Assembly (NCBI GenBank): GCA_963663615.1
Contig: OY760517.1
Coordinates: 558,001-622,000 of the forward strand
Direction of reading: 5' to 3'
DNA from: G963663615 sp963663615
GTDB taxonomy: Bacteria; Bacteroidota; Ignavibacteria; Ignavibacteriales; Melioribacteraceae
Length of the DNA: 64,000 nt
Of this stretch, positions 1 through 9,672 are shown one piece after another. Position 1 is the first letter of the stretch; each line of letters opens with the position of its first letter. Made by a program: the position numbers and the translations under genes. The notes under the pieces were generated by a model. That model did no database searches, was not told where the DNA came from, and saw only the letters and a list, made by a program, of their open reading frames with translations.

Positions 1-1187
1 ACCATCTATTTGTTACTCCAACCAGTGAGGAGTTAAATAGCTTTACTCCGGAATATACCATTCTGCACATGCCAAAACTACATGCTAATCCTAATACTGA
101 TGGTACTAACAGCGATGTTTTTGTTGTGGTTAATTTTGGTGAAAAGACAGTACTGATTGGTGGGACTGAGTACGCAGGAGAAATTAAGAAATCAGTTTTT
201 ACTATTATGAACTATACTTTGCCCCGCAAAGGTGTTATGTCAATGCACTGTTCGGCAAATATAGGTGAAAAGGGTGATTCGGCTGTATTATTTGGTCTTT
301 CGGGTACCGGTAAAACTACGCTTTCTGCAGATCCAAAACGTATGCTTATTGGCGATGATGAACACGGTTGGAGTGATGATGGTATTTTTAATATTGAGGG
401 AGGGTGTTACGCCAAGGTAATTAACCTATCCGAAAAGGCTGAACCTCAAATTTATTCTACCACACGTCAGTTTGGTACAATACTGGAGAATGTGGTTATG
501 GACCCAGAAACAAGTGTACTTGATCTGGATGATAATCGCTATACTGAAAATACTCGTGCGGCTTATCCGCTAACTGCAATTGCTAATGTTAAGGAAGGTG
601 GCGTTGGTGGACATCCGGAAAATATTATAATGCTTACTGCTGATGCATTTGGTGTATTGCCTCCAATTTCAAAACTTACCAGGGAGCAGGCAATGTATCA
701 TTTTCTTTCTGGTTATACTGCAAAGGTTGCCGGAACTGAAAAGGGTGTTACTGAGCCAAAGGCTACTTTTAGTACATGTTTTGGTGCTCCTTTTATGGCA
801 CTTAATCCTTCGGTATATGCCGATTTGCTTGGTGAAAAAATAACCAAACACGGAGCAAAATGCTGGCTAATAAATACCGGCTGGACAGGTGGTCCTTACG
901 GTAAGGGACATAGAATGGAAATTGCCTATACTCGTGCAATGCTTAATGCTGCCCTTGATGGTACTCTTGATGAAGTTGAGACAAAAGAAGATCCGATATT
1001 TGGATTGCACGTACCTGTGGAAGTTCCCGGTGTGCCATCCAAGGTCCTCGATCCTTCCAATACATGGGAAAGTCGTGAAGATTATGATACAATGGCTAAA
1101 AAACTTGCTGAAATGTTCAATAAAAATTTTAGGCAGTTTGAAAATAGTGCCGATGAAAGTATCAGAAATGCCGGTCCGAACGTATAG
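1..1187 (+). CDS. pckA: Phosphoenolpyruvate carboxykinase (ATP), 5' end missing
   Basis: This enzyme converts oxaloacetate and ATP to phosphoenolpyruvate and CO2 in the cytoplasm, the first committed step of gluconeogenesis. The reading frame is open from base 3, upstream of the first ATG at 69, so the gene begins before the window and about 395 C-terminal residues of a roughly 530-residue protein are seen. The P-loop GLSGTGKTTLSADP, the metal-binding IGDDEHGW and the following NIEGGCYAK are hallmarks of the ATP-dependent family. A strong hairpin terminator follows the stop, and no downstream gene is coupled to it. Identification is firm; only the start is unknown. Confidence 0.97.
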   Translation, partial: HLFVTPTSEELNSFTPEYTILHMPKLHANPNTDGTNSDVFVVVNFGEKTVLIGGTEYAGEIKKSVFTIMNYTLPRKGVMSMHCSANIGEKGDSAVLFGLSGTGKTTLSADPKRMLIGDDEHGWSDDGIFNIEGGCYAKVINLSEKAEPQIYSTTRQFGTILENVVMDPETSVLDLDDNRYTENTRAAYPLTAIANVKEGGVGGHPENIIMLTADAFGVLPPISKLTREQAMYHFLSGYTAKVAGTEKGVTEPKATFSTCFGAPFMALNPSVYADLLGEKITKHGAKCWLINTGWTGGPYGKGHRMEIAYTRAMLNAALDGTLDEVETKEDPIFGLHVPVEVPGVPSKVLDPSNTWESREDYDTMAKKLAEMFNKNFRQFENSADESIRNAGPNV

Positions 1188-1234
1188 TTAAATAAAATAC
1201 GGTGATTAATGTCAACATTTTAATTTATTCTAAA

Positions 1235-1262
1235 ACACAGGGTTCCCTCCCTGTGTTTTTTT
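1235..1262 (+). terminator. Rho-independent terminator after pckA
   Basis: The stem ACACAGGG (1235-1242) pairs with CCCTGTGT (1249-1256) around a six-base loop and runs into a T tract. It sits 48 bases after the pckA stop. Confidence 0.9.
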
Positions 1263-1377
1263 ATATATATTATAATGATGGAGCTATCGTTACTAAACTT
1301 TATATATTGTATTTCGATAAATCATAATGTATATTATTTCGTTACCGAATTATTCTAATTAAAAAGATTGTGCCCTG

Positions 1378-4300
1378 ATGAACGAGGAAATATTTGGTGA
1401 AGGTTATCTGAACAAGGATAGTATGCCTGCAAGGGAATTGTTGCAGAACATGCCGTTTGGTATGCTTATACTTGACAGGGATCTTAATATTGAGTGGGTT
1501 AATGATAACATATTTCAGTTTGCTGTTGTTAAACCTGAACATTTTTCCGAGGTAGCGGGCAAAAATATAATGGGAGCAAAACTATTTAGAGATGCTTCCC
1601 TGCTTAAAGAGATAATTAAGCTTAAAGAAGGGCTTAATTTTGAAAAACAAATTGAGAACAGCGACCTATCCGCAGAGTCACCAAGTTATACCAGAATAAA
1701 AGGACGTCCTTTTTTTAAGGATAGCGAGTTTGTTGGTGGTATGCTTATAATTGAAGAATATACTCTTGAGCAAAAAACAGTTCAGGAAGAGTATTTTCGC
1801 TCCGATAATCTTAACAGTCTGATTAAAAACATCTATGATGCGTATTTCATTACTGATGAAACTGGTATGATAAAGTACATTCCCAAATGGAACAAGCTGG
1901 ATTATTTCAGCTTTCCAAAAGCGAATGTACCTAAAAAGATTTTTGACATTTTCCCGGGCAATTCATCCCTTAAAATACGCCGAATATTTGAACAGCTTAA
2001 TTCCGAAAAAACAAGGATGGAAGATGATCTTACCTATGCCAGGTTCGAAGGTGATCTTATTTTTAATACCGTATTTGTTCCTTTTATTGGGCATAATGAC
2101 CAGGTTATTTTTGTACTTATTCTTGTTAAGGATGTTACACGAGAGAGAGTTATACAGCAGCGTAACAAGGTTGAAATAAACAATCTTGAGCGTTATCGAA
2201 ATATTACTTCAAATATACGTGATGCCCTTGTGCTTCTTGATTGGGAGGGGATGATCCATATTTGGAATGAAGCTGCAAGAAAATATTTTATTCTGGAAAA
2301 AACTTCTGCACAGTTTCATTATATTGGTGATTTTGTTCCTCTTTTCACCAAGGACTATTTTGCTAATATTTCCAGGACTATTAAACGTAAAGGTCATTGG
2401 GATGGCGAAGTAACTTTACTTCGTAACGATACTGAGCTAATGTATTTATTCGTTCGGATGAATGTATTTCATGAGGAGTCATCATCAAAAATTGTTATGG
2501 TCTGCTCGGATATTACTGAAAAAGCAAAAGTTGAGCGAAGGTTAAAGGAATCGGAGCAGAAATACCGCGAAATTGTTGCCAATACTGGCGAGTATATCTG
2601 TACACTCGATCTTGATTATAATATAACTTATACCAATCCGTTACTTTCCAAATTACTTGAACTTAATGACGATTTTAGCTTTAAACGGCAAATATCGGAT
2701 TATATTGCATTTCAAAACGGGAATAATGTTGCCGGACTCATTGACTCCGCAATCTCCCAGCAATCTGCAATCGAAATAAATCTTCGTACTCCTTCAGGCG
2801 ATATTATTTATACCCGTGCCGAATTTAGTCTTGTTAAAGATTTTAATGGCGAGCCAAAATATTATATAATTGTGTTTCATGATATTTCTACAATCAAACA
2901 GGCTGAAAAGGATACGCTTACTTTCAGGGCGTTACTTGGTGCTTCCAGTGATGGTATTGCAGTTGTTATAAATAACAATATTGTTGAAGTAAATGAACGC
3001 TTTGCACGTTTATTTGGGTATGAGTTCAAGAGCGAAGTATTACGGCATACCCCCTACGATTTTATTGCTGAAAAGGATAAAATACTTGTAGAAAATTATT
3101 TCAGGAATTTACAAAAAGATTACTCTGCACCTGGTGAAATTGAGTTCCTTGGTGTTAGAAGAGATGGCTCTACATTTAATCTTAAACTTAATGCCGATAC
3201 GTTTTACGGATATGACGGATTGTATCTTGTAATGATTGTTAGAGATATAACCGAGGAAATTCGTTCCAAACTTAAACTTCATGAATCCGAGAAGAAATAC
3301 CAGACGATATCTGATAAAATAAATGTTAGTATGTACACTGCCGAAAAAATTGGCAGAAAGTTAACCGTGTTGTTCTATACGCAGGCAATTGAAAATATAA
3401 CCGGTTTTGCCGTTGAGGAATTTCTGGCTGATGAGTATTTATGGCAGAAAATTATACATCCTGATGATTTTGATAGTTCGTTCAAAAAGCTCTCCCGTTT
3501 TTACCGGGACAGACTAAAAAGTAATGAACGTTTTGAGTATCGTATTTTTAGCAAATCGGGTAATGTAATCTGGATAGAAAACAAGGTTAACGCAATAAGG
3601 GATGCCAAAGGTTGTATAACTAAAATATATGGTTTGATTAGTGATATTAGCCAATCCAAGCATGCTGAGGAGGAGCTTAAAAAATCAGCCGAAGATCTTC
3701 AAAGGCTAAACGAAACAAAAGACAGGTTTATTTCAATTGTTTCGCATGATTTGCGTAATCCGTTTAACTCGATTTTAGGCTACGCTGATATGCTATTGCA
3801 AAGAAAGGATTTAACCGAGGATAAGCGTGAGGAGTTTGTAAAGTTTATCAAGGAATCTTCTACCAGTTTGCTTGAGCTGGTTAATTCTCTTTTGGATTGG
3901 ACACGTTTGCAAACTGGCAGAATGAAGTTTGAACCAAACAGGCTAAATGCACGGGATGTAATTGATAAATCGATAAGAATGCTTTCTGGTGGTGCCATGA
4001 ACAAGGATGTTACACTCTATTCTACATTAGAGCGGGACGCGTATGTTCATGCTGATGAGGGGTTACTACTCCAGGTGTTGAATAATTTAGTATCCAATGC
4101 AATTAAGTTTACGGACGAGGGAGGAAGGATTACTCTTTCGGCGAAACCTCTTTACGATAAAAATGTGTTCCAGTTTGTGGTTTCGGATTCGGGTACTGGT
4201 ATTAAACCTGAAGACCAGGAAAAACTGTTCAAGGTTGATACCAAGTTTACCTTGAAGGGTACCCAGGGTGAAAAGGGTAGCGGACTTGGATTATCTCTTG

Positions 4301-4779
4301 TTAAGGATATTGTGGAAATGCATGGTGGTAGTATTAAGGTTGAAAGTCTGTACGGCAAAGGCTCCGACTTTATTTTTACCATACCGGTATCTTCTTCCAA
4401 GGTTCTGCTTGCTGACGGCTCAAAAACCGACAGGATACTATATAGCAAGCTTCTTTCAAATCTGGTTCCTGACTATCAGGTTATTGAAGCCTCCGGAGCA
4501 GAGGAAGCTTATAATAAAATACTAAAGAACGTACCAGCATTGGTAATTACCGAACACACCTTGCTTGATGGTGATGGTTTAAAACTTGTTAATCAGTTAG
4601 CCGAATCACCAATAAAACATAAACCTAAAATTATTGTTCTTGCCAGCGGTATAACCGAAAGGGAAAAAGACGAATACAAAAACATGGATATTGAATTTGT
4701 TTTTGAAAAGCCTGTAAACCTAAAGGTATTTAAAGCTGCAATTGAAAAATCTATTCGTACTGTTGTTTACAAAAGCTGA
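1378..4779 (+). CDS. Multi-PAS hybrid sensor histidine kinase with degenerate receiver
   Basis: This 1133-residue protein has no signal peptide or membrane segment, so it should sense a cytoplasmic cue. About six PAS-like repeats (roughly residues 20-130, 143-250, 275-390, 395-510, 515-635, 640-770) precede a HisKA domain with SHDLRNP (H790) and an HATPase domain with the N box NNLVSNAIKF (N903, N907) and the loops GTGIKP and GSGLGLSLV. A receiver-like domain ends the protein (about 1003-1130). There the usual phospho-acceptor Asp is Glu (E1059, in ITEHTLLDGDG) and the acidic pocket reads LLADGS instead of a DD pair, so ordinary phosphotransfer to it is unlikely. No response-regulator gene is adjacent, so this is an orphan kinase. 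The 3' end converges on the next gene with nine bases between. Confidence 0.93.
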   Translation: MNEEIFGEGYLNKDSMPARELLQNMPFGMLILDRDLNIEWVNDNIFQFAVVKPEHFSEVAGKNIMGAKLFRDASLLKEIIKLKEGLNFEKQIENSDLSAESPSYTRIKGRPFFKDSEFVGGMLIIEEYTLEQKTVQEEYFRSDNLNSLIKNIYDAYFITDETGMIKYIPKWNKLDYFSFPKANVPKKIFDIFPGNSSLKIRRIFEQLNSEKTRMEDDLTYARFEGDLIFNTVFVPFIGHNDQVIFVLILVKDVTRERVIQQRNKVEINNLERYRNITSNIRDALVLLDWEGMIHIWNEAARKYFILEKTSAQFHYIGDFVPLFTKDYFANISRTIKRKGHWDGEVTLLRNDTELMYLFVRMNVFHEESSSKIVMVCSDITEKAKVERRLKESEQKYREIVANTGEYICTLDLDYNITYTNPLLSKLLELNDDFSFKRQISDYIAFQNGNNVAGLIDSAISQQSAIEINLRTPSGDIIYTRAEFSLVKDFNGEPKYYIIVFHDISTIKQAEKDTLTFRALLGASSDGIAVVINNNIVEVNERFARLFGYEFKSEVLRHTPYDFIAEKDKILVENYFRNLQKDYSAPGEIEFLGVRRDGSTFNLKLNADTFYGYDGLYLVMIVRDITEEIRSKLKLHESEKKYQTISDKINVSMYTAEKIGRKLTVLFYTQAIENITGFAVEEFLADEYLWQKIIHPDDFDSSFKKLSRFYRDRLKSNERFEYRIFSKSGNVIWIENKVNAIRDAKGCITKIYGLISDISQSKHAEEELKKSAEDLQRLNETKDRFISIVSHDLRNPFNSILGYADMLLQRKDLTEDKREEFVKFIKESSTSLLELVNSLLDWTRLQTGRMKFEPNRLNARDVIDKSIRMLSGGAMNKDVTLYSTLERDAYVHADEGLLLQVLNNLVSNAIKFTDEGGRITLSAKPLYDKNVFQFVVSDSGTGIKPEDQEKLFKVDTKFTLKGTQGEKGSGLGLSLVKDIVEMHGGSIKVESLYGKGSDFIFTIPVSSSKVLLADGSKTDRILYSKLLSNLVPDYQVIEASGAEEAYNKILKNVPALVITEHTLLDGDGLKLVNQLAESPIKHKPKIIVLASGITEREKDEYKNMDIEFVFEKPVNLKVFKAAIEKSIRTVVYKS

Positions 4780-4788
4780 CAAGCACAA

Positions 4789-5763
4789 CTATAACAGTAA
4801 CATAATTCCGCCAACAAGTGCACCCACGTGTATAACCATAATAAACACTTCGGCAAGCAGTATTTTTAATCCCGATTTTCGTAATGTGTTAAAGTTTATA
4901 TTCATTCCTATGCCAGCCATCGCTATTGGCAGCAGAACGTCAATTGTTAGTGATATCCCCTTACTTACAGCTTCGGGTACAATACCAAGTGAGTTTAATA
5001 TCATCAAAAGAAAAAATGCAACAATAAATAGAGGTAGAGGAAACTTGCCAGTTGATTTACTGCTCTTTTTCCTTTTGTTCATTAGAACACCAAGCATAAT
5101 TAGTATGGGACCTAACATCAATACTCTGAACATTTTTACGAGAACTGCAATTGTACCAACCTCATCATTTACAGAGTAACCGGAAGCAACTACCTGTCCA
5201 ACTGCTTGCAAACCACCACCAATAAGTACAGCACTTTCCGTATTGGAATAATGAATAAATAGAGCAAGCAGAGGCAGTAAAAATAATCCTATTACACCCA
5301 TAAAATTAACAGCAGCTACCGAAAGCCCCGTATCCTCCTGGTTACCATCAATAATTTTAGTTGTACTAAGTATTGCACTGGAGCCGCAGATTGCATTACC
5401 ACAACCAAGCAGTACACCAAGTTTTGTAGAAAAGCCGAATATTCTTGAGGTTAAATATCCGGTGATAATTGTAATAGCCATTACCCCAATAATTAATATT
5501 GCTGTATTTATCCCAAGTGAATACATGGTTGATGGGAGCAACTCAATACCCATTAGGGCAATTGTAAATGGTAGAAGTTTTTTATCGGTAAAAGAAATAC
5601 CATCCTTGTATTTATTCCCTTTAATTAAGAGGTTGCCAACAAAAATGCCGGCAACAAGGGCTATTGATACCGCACCAAGGTAGGGAATATATTTTGAAAG
5701 AAGAATTGCTGCAACCCCGGTTAAGGTAGCAACCAGTAATCCGGGAAAAATTTTCTTAAACAT
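4789..5763 (-). CDS. YeiH/UPF0324 family membrane protein (putative sulfate exporter)
   Basis: A 324-residue polytopic inner-membrane protein with about ten hydrophobic segments. The signature GCGNAICGSSAILSTTKII near the middle is typical of the YeiH/YadS (PSE, putative sulfate exporter) family, and the length matches. The substrate is not proven for most members, so sulfate or sulfonate export is a family-level inference. It converges with the histidine kinase gene and shows no operon partner. The start Met is preceded by an AT-rich spacer without an obvious strong ribosome-binding site. Confidence 0.88.
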   Translation of the reverse strand: MFKKIFPGLLVATLTGVAAILLSKYIPYLGAVSIALVAGIFVGNLLIKGNKYKDGISFTDKKLLPFTIALMGIELLPSTMYSLGINTAILIIGVMAITIITGYLTSRIFGFSTKLGVLLGCGNAICGSSAILSTTKIIDGNQEDTGLSVAAVNFMGVIGLFLLPLLALFIHYSNTESAVLIGGGLQAVGQVVASGYSVNDEVGTIAVLVKMFRVLMLGPILIMLGVLMNKRKKSSKSTGKFPLPLFIVAFFLLMILNSLGIVPEAVSKGISLTIDVLLPIAMAGIGMNINFNTLRKSGLKILLAEVFIMVIHVGALVGGIMLLL

Positions 5764-5965
5764 AATGTTTGTACTGTATTAAAGTAATTTGTGATAAGAC
5801 AAATTACATGGTTTATTGAAATATTTGTATGGGAATTATAATCCATTAGCGGGAAAATGTTCCGTGAAACTCTGTTTATTTTTTATTAATAATTAGCATA
5901 TAGAAGAACATATTCAATGCCTGATAGATTAAAAGCATTAAAACTAGTCTGAACTATTCTTTTCA

Positions 5966-6003
5966 GGAATAACCACTTAATTGGTTGTAATAGTGATTAT
6001 TCC
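5966..6003. repeat. Intergenic inverted repeat
   Basis: GGAATAACCACT (5966-5977) pairs with AGTGATTATTCC (5992-6003) with one mismatch and a 14-base loop. No long T tract follows on either strand. It lies just downstream of the CapA-like gene (minus strand) and may stabilise or end its transcript. Confidence 0.5.
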
Positions 6004-6039
6004 CGATTAGCATCATGAAATAAGTAAATAAAATTTAAT

Positions 6040-7068
6040 TTATTTCTTTTTAACTACTGTACCGTCATCCTTAATAACAAGATTAGTTTCAGGGAAATCC
6101 TTGCTTGTAAGTTTTTGCATTTCCTTTATTACACGGTTTTTGCTATCATTTTTTACAGGAGAGTAGTATGTTTGGCGTGTTGCAAATATTTTTGCCGAAT
6201 CGAATTTGCCACTCTTATCAACAAATACTTTAAGAATAGGTGCAAGTCCACGTATGCCATCAAGGTTAAATCTGCCATAAGTACAAAAGTTACCAAGACT
6301 GTAAGCAATGATCCTATCTTTGTAAAGCTCAACAGCACGCGTTACATGCGGACCGTGTCCGAAAACAATATCGGCACCTGCATCAATAACAGCATGAGCA
6401 AAGTTATAAATATTTCCCCTGTTCTGACCCAGGTAGTATTCTGTATCCCTGCTAACGTGGGCATACTTTTCACCTTCGGCACCACCATGGAATGATACAA
6501 TAACTATATCCGCAACCTTTTCAAGTTGTTTTACAATTTCCACCGCCTGTTTGGTTTTAAGTAAACTTATACATCCGTAGTTTGGAGCAAAAGCAGCAAA
6601 GCCATATTTTATACCATTTTTTTCAAAAACAGTTGAAGGATATTTTGTTAATCCAGCATAATGTATTTTAGCTTGTTCAAGAAGTTCAACAGTTTTGTTC
6701 TGACCTTTTATACCAAAATCGTTAACATGGTTATTTGCAATACTAACAACATCAAATCCGTTATCAGTTAAAATGGAAATATAATCTTCTGGCATTTTGA
6801 AAGCGAAACATCTTTCAATTTTACCATAACAATCCTTTGTGGTATTGCCTTCGTTAAGAAAAACGCCCTCAACATTACCAAATGTAACATCAGCATCAGT
6901 TAAAATTTCTGTAACATTGGCAAGTAGCTTATCCTTGTTTTTATGCAAGCGGCTGCTATCGGGAAAGTGTGATCCGAACATCATATCACCAACACCAATT
7001 ATGCTTATTTTGTCTTGCGAAAACAATATAGTAGCTAAAAACAGGGTAACCAGGAGTACATTTTTCAT
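6040..7068 (-). CDS. CapA-family metallophosphatase-fold protein, secreted
   Basis: A 342-residue protein with an N-terminal signal peptide (MKNVLLVTLFLATILFSQ). It carries the metallophosphoesterase-like motifs of the PGA_cap/CapA family: IGVGDMMFGS, FGNVEGVF, SIANNHVNDFG, SFHGGAEG and GHGPHVTRAVE followed by YSLGNF. Family members take part in poly-gamma-glutamate capsule formation or act as periplasmic phosphatases of unknown substrate. No capsule genes (capB/capC) are nearby, so the real role is open. It is monocistronic in this view, with unrelated neighbours on both sides. Confidence 0.88.
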   Translation of the reverse strand: MKNVLLVTLFLATILFSQDKISIIGVGDMMFGSHFPDSSRLHKNKDKLLANVTEILTDADVTFGNVEGVFLNEGNTTKDCYGKIERCFAFKMPEDYISILTDNGFDVVSIANNHVNDFGIKGQNKTVELLEQAKIHYAGLTKYPSTVFEKNGIKYGFAAFAPNYGCISLLKTKQAVEIVKQLEKVADIVIVSFHGGAEGEKYAHVSRDTEYYLGQNRGNIYNFAHAVIDAGADIVFGHGPHVTRAVELYKDRIIAYSLGNFCTYGRFNLDGIRGLAPILKVFVDKSGKFDSAKIFATRQTYYSPVKNDSKNRVIKEMQKLTSKDFPETNLVIKDDGTVVKKK

Positions 7069-7255
7069 TACAAATCCTAATAATTTTAATTACTAAAGTT
7101 AGTAAAAGTTGTTGTTTTTTGAAAATTTCGAAAATTTATATATTAATTTTACTAATGCAATGTTAACATTACTTAATGTGGGTTATATTGCTTTGTCATG
7201 CCGGTGCGAATAAAGTATATTCTTTATGAATTCTAAATTAAACACCGGAGGAATA

Positions 7256-8209
7256 ATGTCTGACCAGACAAAAGCGAAAGCTACTGATTTACTTGATGAT
7301 ATCTATGATAGTTATTCAATTGAGTTGGAAGATGGTGAAAGTCGTCTGCCCGGAAGTATAAAAGAGATAAAAAGGGGTGAAGAGATTTTAGCAGAAGTGA
7401 AAGCCCTGAATTGTGAAGATGAGGAAGTTAAAGAGCATATTGAACAAACTGAATTTGTATTAAGTGAATCGCAGAAAAGGAAGTTTGCCGGTTCCAAATG
7501 GATAATGATAGTGCTTGGTTTATTTATTGTGGTAATGATGTATATGAGCGTTTATGAGCCGCTTACAAGTGAAAACACCGTTGCTATGGCTGGTAAAATG
7601 CTGAAGGCTAATATAAGAAGTTACGAAGGCACTGTTGCCAGATATAAAAATCTGCCGGATACAGATCCAAACAAGGAAGAAAGACTTGAGTACGCACAGG
7701 AAAGATTAGCGGAATTTAAGGAATTTACACCGGAAACTTACAAGGAAGAGCTTGATTCAAGAGATACGAGTAACGCAATAAGCAATTTTTTCCAGTGGGG
7801 ATTTTGGGCGTTAATGCTCGTTGCTTACTATTTTGCCAGTATGAGTCCGCAGTTCCTTATTGATAAACGACTTGCCCAGATGAATCTTGCTGTAAAGGGT
7901 GGTAGTGTAGTTAAAAAAATTGTATTTGCGTTTCTTGGCTTTTTCATTGCAATGCCATCTGTTACCGAAACCCGGGTGCACTGGAGTGATGGTTCCAAAA
8001 GTACGGAATATGGTTTTGAAGGCTTAATTATTAAGTTAATAGGCATTTTGGTAATTGTTGCTGTTGTTATTTGGGCGATGATGTTTATGCTGCCATGGTT
8101 GATAATTATTAACTATTTACGCAATTATCAGTACGAAAAAATAGATCAGTTTTTCGATAATCTTTTCGGAAAATTCAAATCGGATACAGGTAAAGCAGTA
8201 CAAGAATAA
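7256..8209 (+). CDS. Integral membrane protein of unknown function
   Basis: No family was recognised. I choose ATG 7256 (MSDQTKAK, 317 residues) over the in-frame ATG at 7226 because GGAGG at 7247-7251 lies four bases before it. The first 80 residues are acidic and soluble. Hydrophobic segments follow at about residues 81-103 and 175-195, two more in the stretch 215-235, and one near 255-285 that is unusually rich in Val, Ile and Met. A charged loop between the first two may be extracytoplasmic and helical. A strong terminator follows, so it is probably transcribed alone. Confidence 0.75.
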   Translation: MSDQTKAKATDLLDDIYDSYSIELEDGESRLPGSIKEIKRGEEILAEVKALNCEDEEVKEHIEQTEFVLSESQKRKFAGSKWIMIVLGLFIVVMMYMSVYEPLTSENTVAMAGKMLKANIRSYEGTVARYKNLPDTDPNKEERLEYAQERLAEFKEFTPETYKEELDSRDTSNAISNFFQWGFWALMLVAYYFASMSPQFLIDKRLAQMNLAVKGGSVVKKIVFAFLGFFIAMPSVTETRVHWSDGSKSTEYGFEGLIIKLIGILVIVAVVIWAMMFMLPWLIIINYLRNYQYEKIDQFFDNLFGKFKSDTGKAVQE

Positions 8210-8236
8210 TCTCTGCCATTATGATAAAAAATTAGG

Positions 8237-8267
8237 TGCCAGGAAATATTTTCTGGCATTTTTTTTA
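8237..8267 (+). terminator. Rho-independent terminator
   Basis: TGCCAGGAAA (8237-8246) pairs with TTTTCTGGCA (8249-8258), one G-T pair, followed by a run of about nine T. It ends the membrane-protein transcript. Confidence 0.9.
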
Positions 8268-8529
8268 TCCTCTTTTTTTATTTTTTAATAAACTTCAGGA
8301 TTAAATTGGGGGAAATGTTTTAACAAATTAAAAGTGTATATTGTATATTTAAGCAGTAAATACGAAACTTGTAATTATTATCGCAGCAATAAAGTAAATT
8401 TTTATTAATTTAAGCGAAAAAGCATATATAATAATTTGAATATTTGAAATAAAAAATTTACTATACATACTCAAATAATTTAATTCAGTTCTGAGTATTG
8501 GTCAGGTTATAAGTTTAAAAGAGGCAAAA
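8268..8529. other. AT-rich gene-free spacer
   Basis: Together with the terminator this makes a gap of 320 bases. It is very AT-rich, has no open frame of note and no recognised RNA fold. The GAGG at 8521-8524 just before the ATG at 8530 is the ribosome-binding site of the next gene. Confidence 0.5.
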
Positions 8530-8871
8530 ATGTATATCCTAAAATATTTATCAGGTGTTCTGTATCTGATAATCGGGGTTTTGATTATTTTTTTAGCTAT
8601 ACCTTTGCTCAAAAATAAAATTAAAACAAATCCTTATTACGGATTCAGATTTGGCAAGGCTTCAAATAATGATAATGATTGGTACGTTTTAAATAACTAT
8701 GCAGCAAAGCAACTTATCATTTGGTCCTCTGTATTGATTGTCTGGGCTTTTGTAGAAATTCTATTTCTTGGAGAGCGATCGGATTACTGGTACTTTGTTG
8801 AAATTGTTACGCCGATTTTTGTGTATTCAATAGCAATGTTAAATATCTATTTCTATTCAAAAAGACTTTAA
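8530..8871 (+). CDS. SdpI/YhfL-like small membrane protein
   Basis: A 113-residue protein with three predicted transmembrane helices (about 5-25, 62-80, 90-110). The motif NPYYGFRFGKA followed by the W-x(3)-N stretch WYVLNNYAAKQ matches the SdpI family, named after the immunity protein against the Bacillus toxin SdpC. No toxin gene is adjacent, and most family members are of unknown role, so immunity is not claimed. A GAGG ribosome-binding site precedes the ATG. Confidence 0.72.
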   Translation: MYILKYLSGVLYLIIGVLIIFLAIPLLKNKIKTNPYYGFRFGKASNNDNDWYVLNNYAAKQLIIWSSVLIVWAFVEILFLGERSDYWYFVEIVTPIFVYSIAMLNIYFYSKRL

Positions 8872-8949
8872 TTGAGTGGTATATTTTTGACCTTATTCAG
8901 GTTAGGAATATTGACGTCCAGTTTTTAATTTTGATGTATGAGGATTACC

Positions 8950-8978
8950 TTGGAGGGTAATACCTGTTGGTATTTTTG
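8950..8978 (+). promoter_or_regulatory. Candidate promoter of the lipoprotein gene
   Basis: TTGGAG (8950-8955) and TATTTTTG (8971-8978) resemble the TTG / TAnnTTTG promoter of the Bacteroidetes-Chlorobi group. The spacer of 15 is shorter than the 17 seen at rplM, so this is tentative. Confidence 0.35.
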
Positions 8979-9001
8979 TAATCAAAATTGAGTGGACTTT
9001 T

Positions 9002-9580
9002 ATGAAACGTGTTATTATTTCCATACTTTTAAGTATGTTCCTATTTGCCTGTGATTCCAGTGATATTCCTGTTTATTATGCAAAACCCGATTCCCCACTT
9101 ATACCTCTTGCTGAAGGTAACAGGTGGGAGTACAAGGTTGTTAGTAATTATTCGGGTGAAATTGATACATTTTCATCCGTGATTGAGCTGAGTGGGTCTT
9201 ACAACTGGAACGGTTATACCTGGTTTACTTATGCCCATGATTTTTGGGATTTGGCAAATCTTGAAAATGGTGTTTATTACAGGTACACTCAGCCTCCAAT
9301 TCCCGACCCGGCACAATTAGTTTATAAATATCCAACCTACAAGGGGGAAGAATACGAAGGAATGGTTGTTTGTGATACCAAAAGAACCATTAAAATTGAT
9401 ATTGGCATATTTGAAACAGTTGTATATCGCTCAAAAATAACAAAGGATGAAAAAAATTACCACCAGGATTATGTTTGTCCGGGTATTGGTATAATAAAAC
9501 GGGAAAGGTTTAACCATGATGAGAATGGTGAGTATAAGTTAGTAAGGAACGAAGAACTTGTTGGTTTTAAACTAAACTAA
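9002..9580 (+). CDS. Putative lipoprotein
   Basis: A 192-residue protein whose N-terminus (MKRVIISILLSMFLFAC) ends in a lipobox LFAC, so Cys17 should be lipidated. The remainder is beta-rich with many Tyr, Trp and Asp and no recognised domain; the IPLAEGNRWEYKV stretch is common in secreted lipoproteins of this phylum that start a beta-sandwich. Function unknown. It stands alone between a possible TATTTTTG promoter and an AT-rich spacer. Confidence 0.75.
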   Translation: MKRVIISILLSMFLFACDSSDIPVYYAKPDSPLIPLAEGNRWEYKVVSNYSGEIDTFSSVIELSGSYNWNGYTWFTYAHDFWDLANLENGVYYRYTQPPIPDPAQLVYKYPTYKGEEYEGMVVCDTKRTIKIDIGIFETVVYRSKITKDEKNYHQDYVCPGIGIIKRERFNHDENGEYKLVRNEELVGFKLN

Positions 9581-9672
9581 AAAAAATGGAAAAATTTTTT
9601 ATAGTTACTTAATAGGTATCTTGTTTACTAATTTCTTATTTTTCCGCTAATAAACTTTTGGGAGATTTAAAT

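Noticed and set aside
643..843. ORFs overlapping pckA in other frames (643-843 +, 669-851 -, 889-1191 +)
   Set aside because: They lie fully inside a strongly conserved gene and have no recognisable motif.
1291..1302. TACTAAACTTTA matching part of the 18-bp palindrome arm at 40400
   Set aside because: A 12-base match in AT-rich DNA without the other arm is likely chance.
4742..5179. ORF of 145 codons on the plus strand
   Set aside because: It runs antisense to the YeiH-like gene, is low in complexity and begins inside the kinase gene.
6040..7068. Capsule biosynthesis locus around the CapA-like gene
   Set aside because: capB/capC partners are absent on either side.
8530..8871. SdpI-like protein as bacteriocin immunity system
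   Set aside because: No toxin or processing gene is adjacent, and most family members have no such role.
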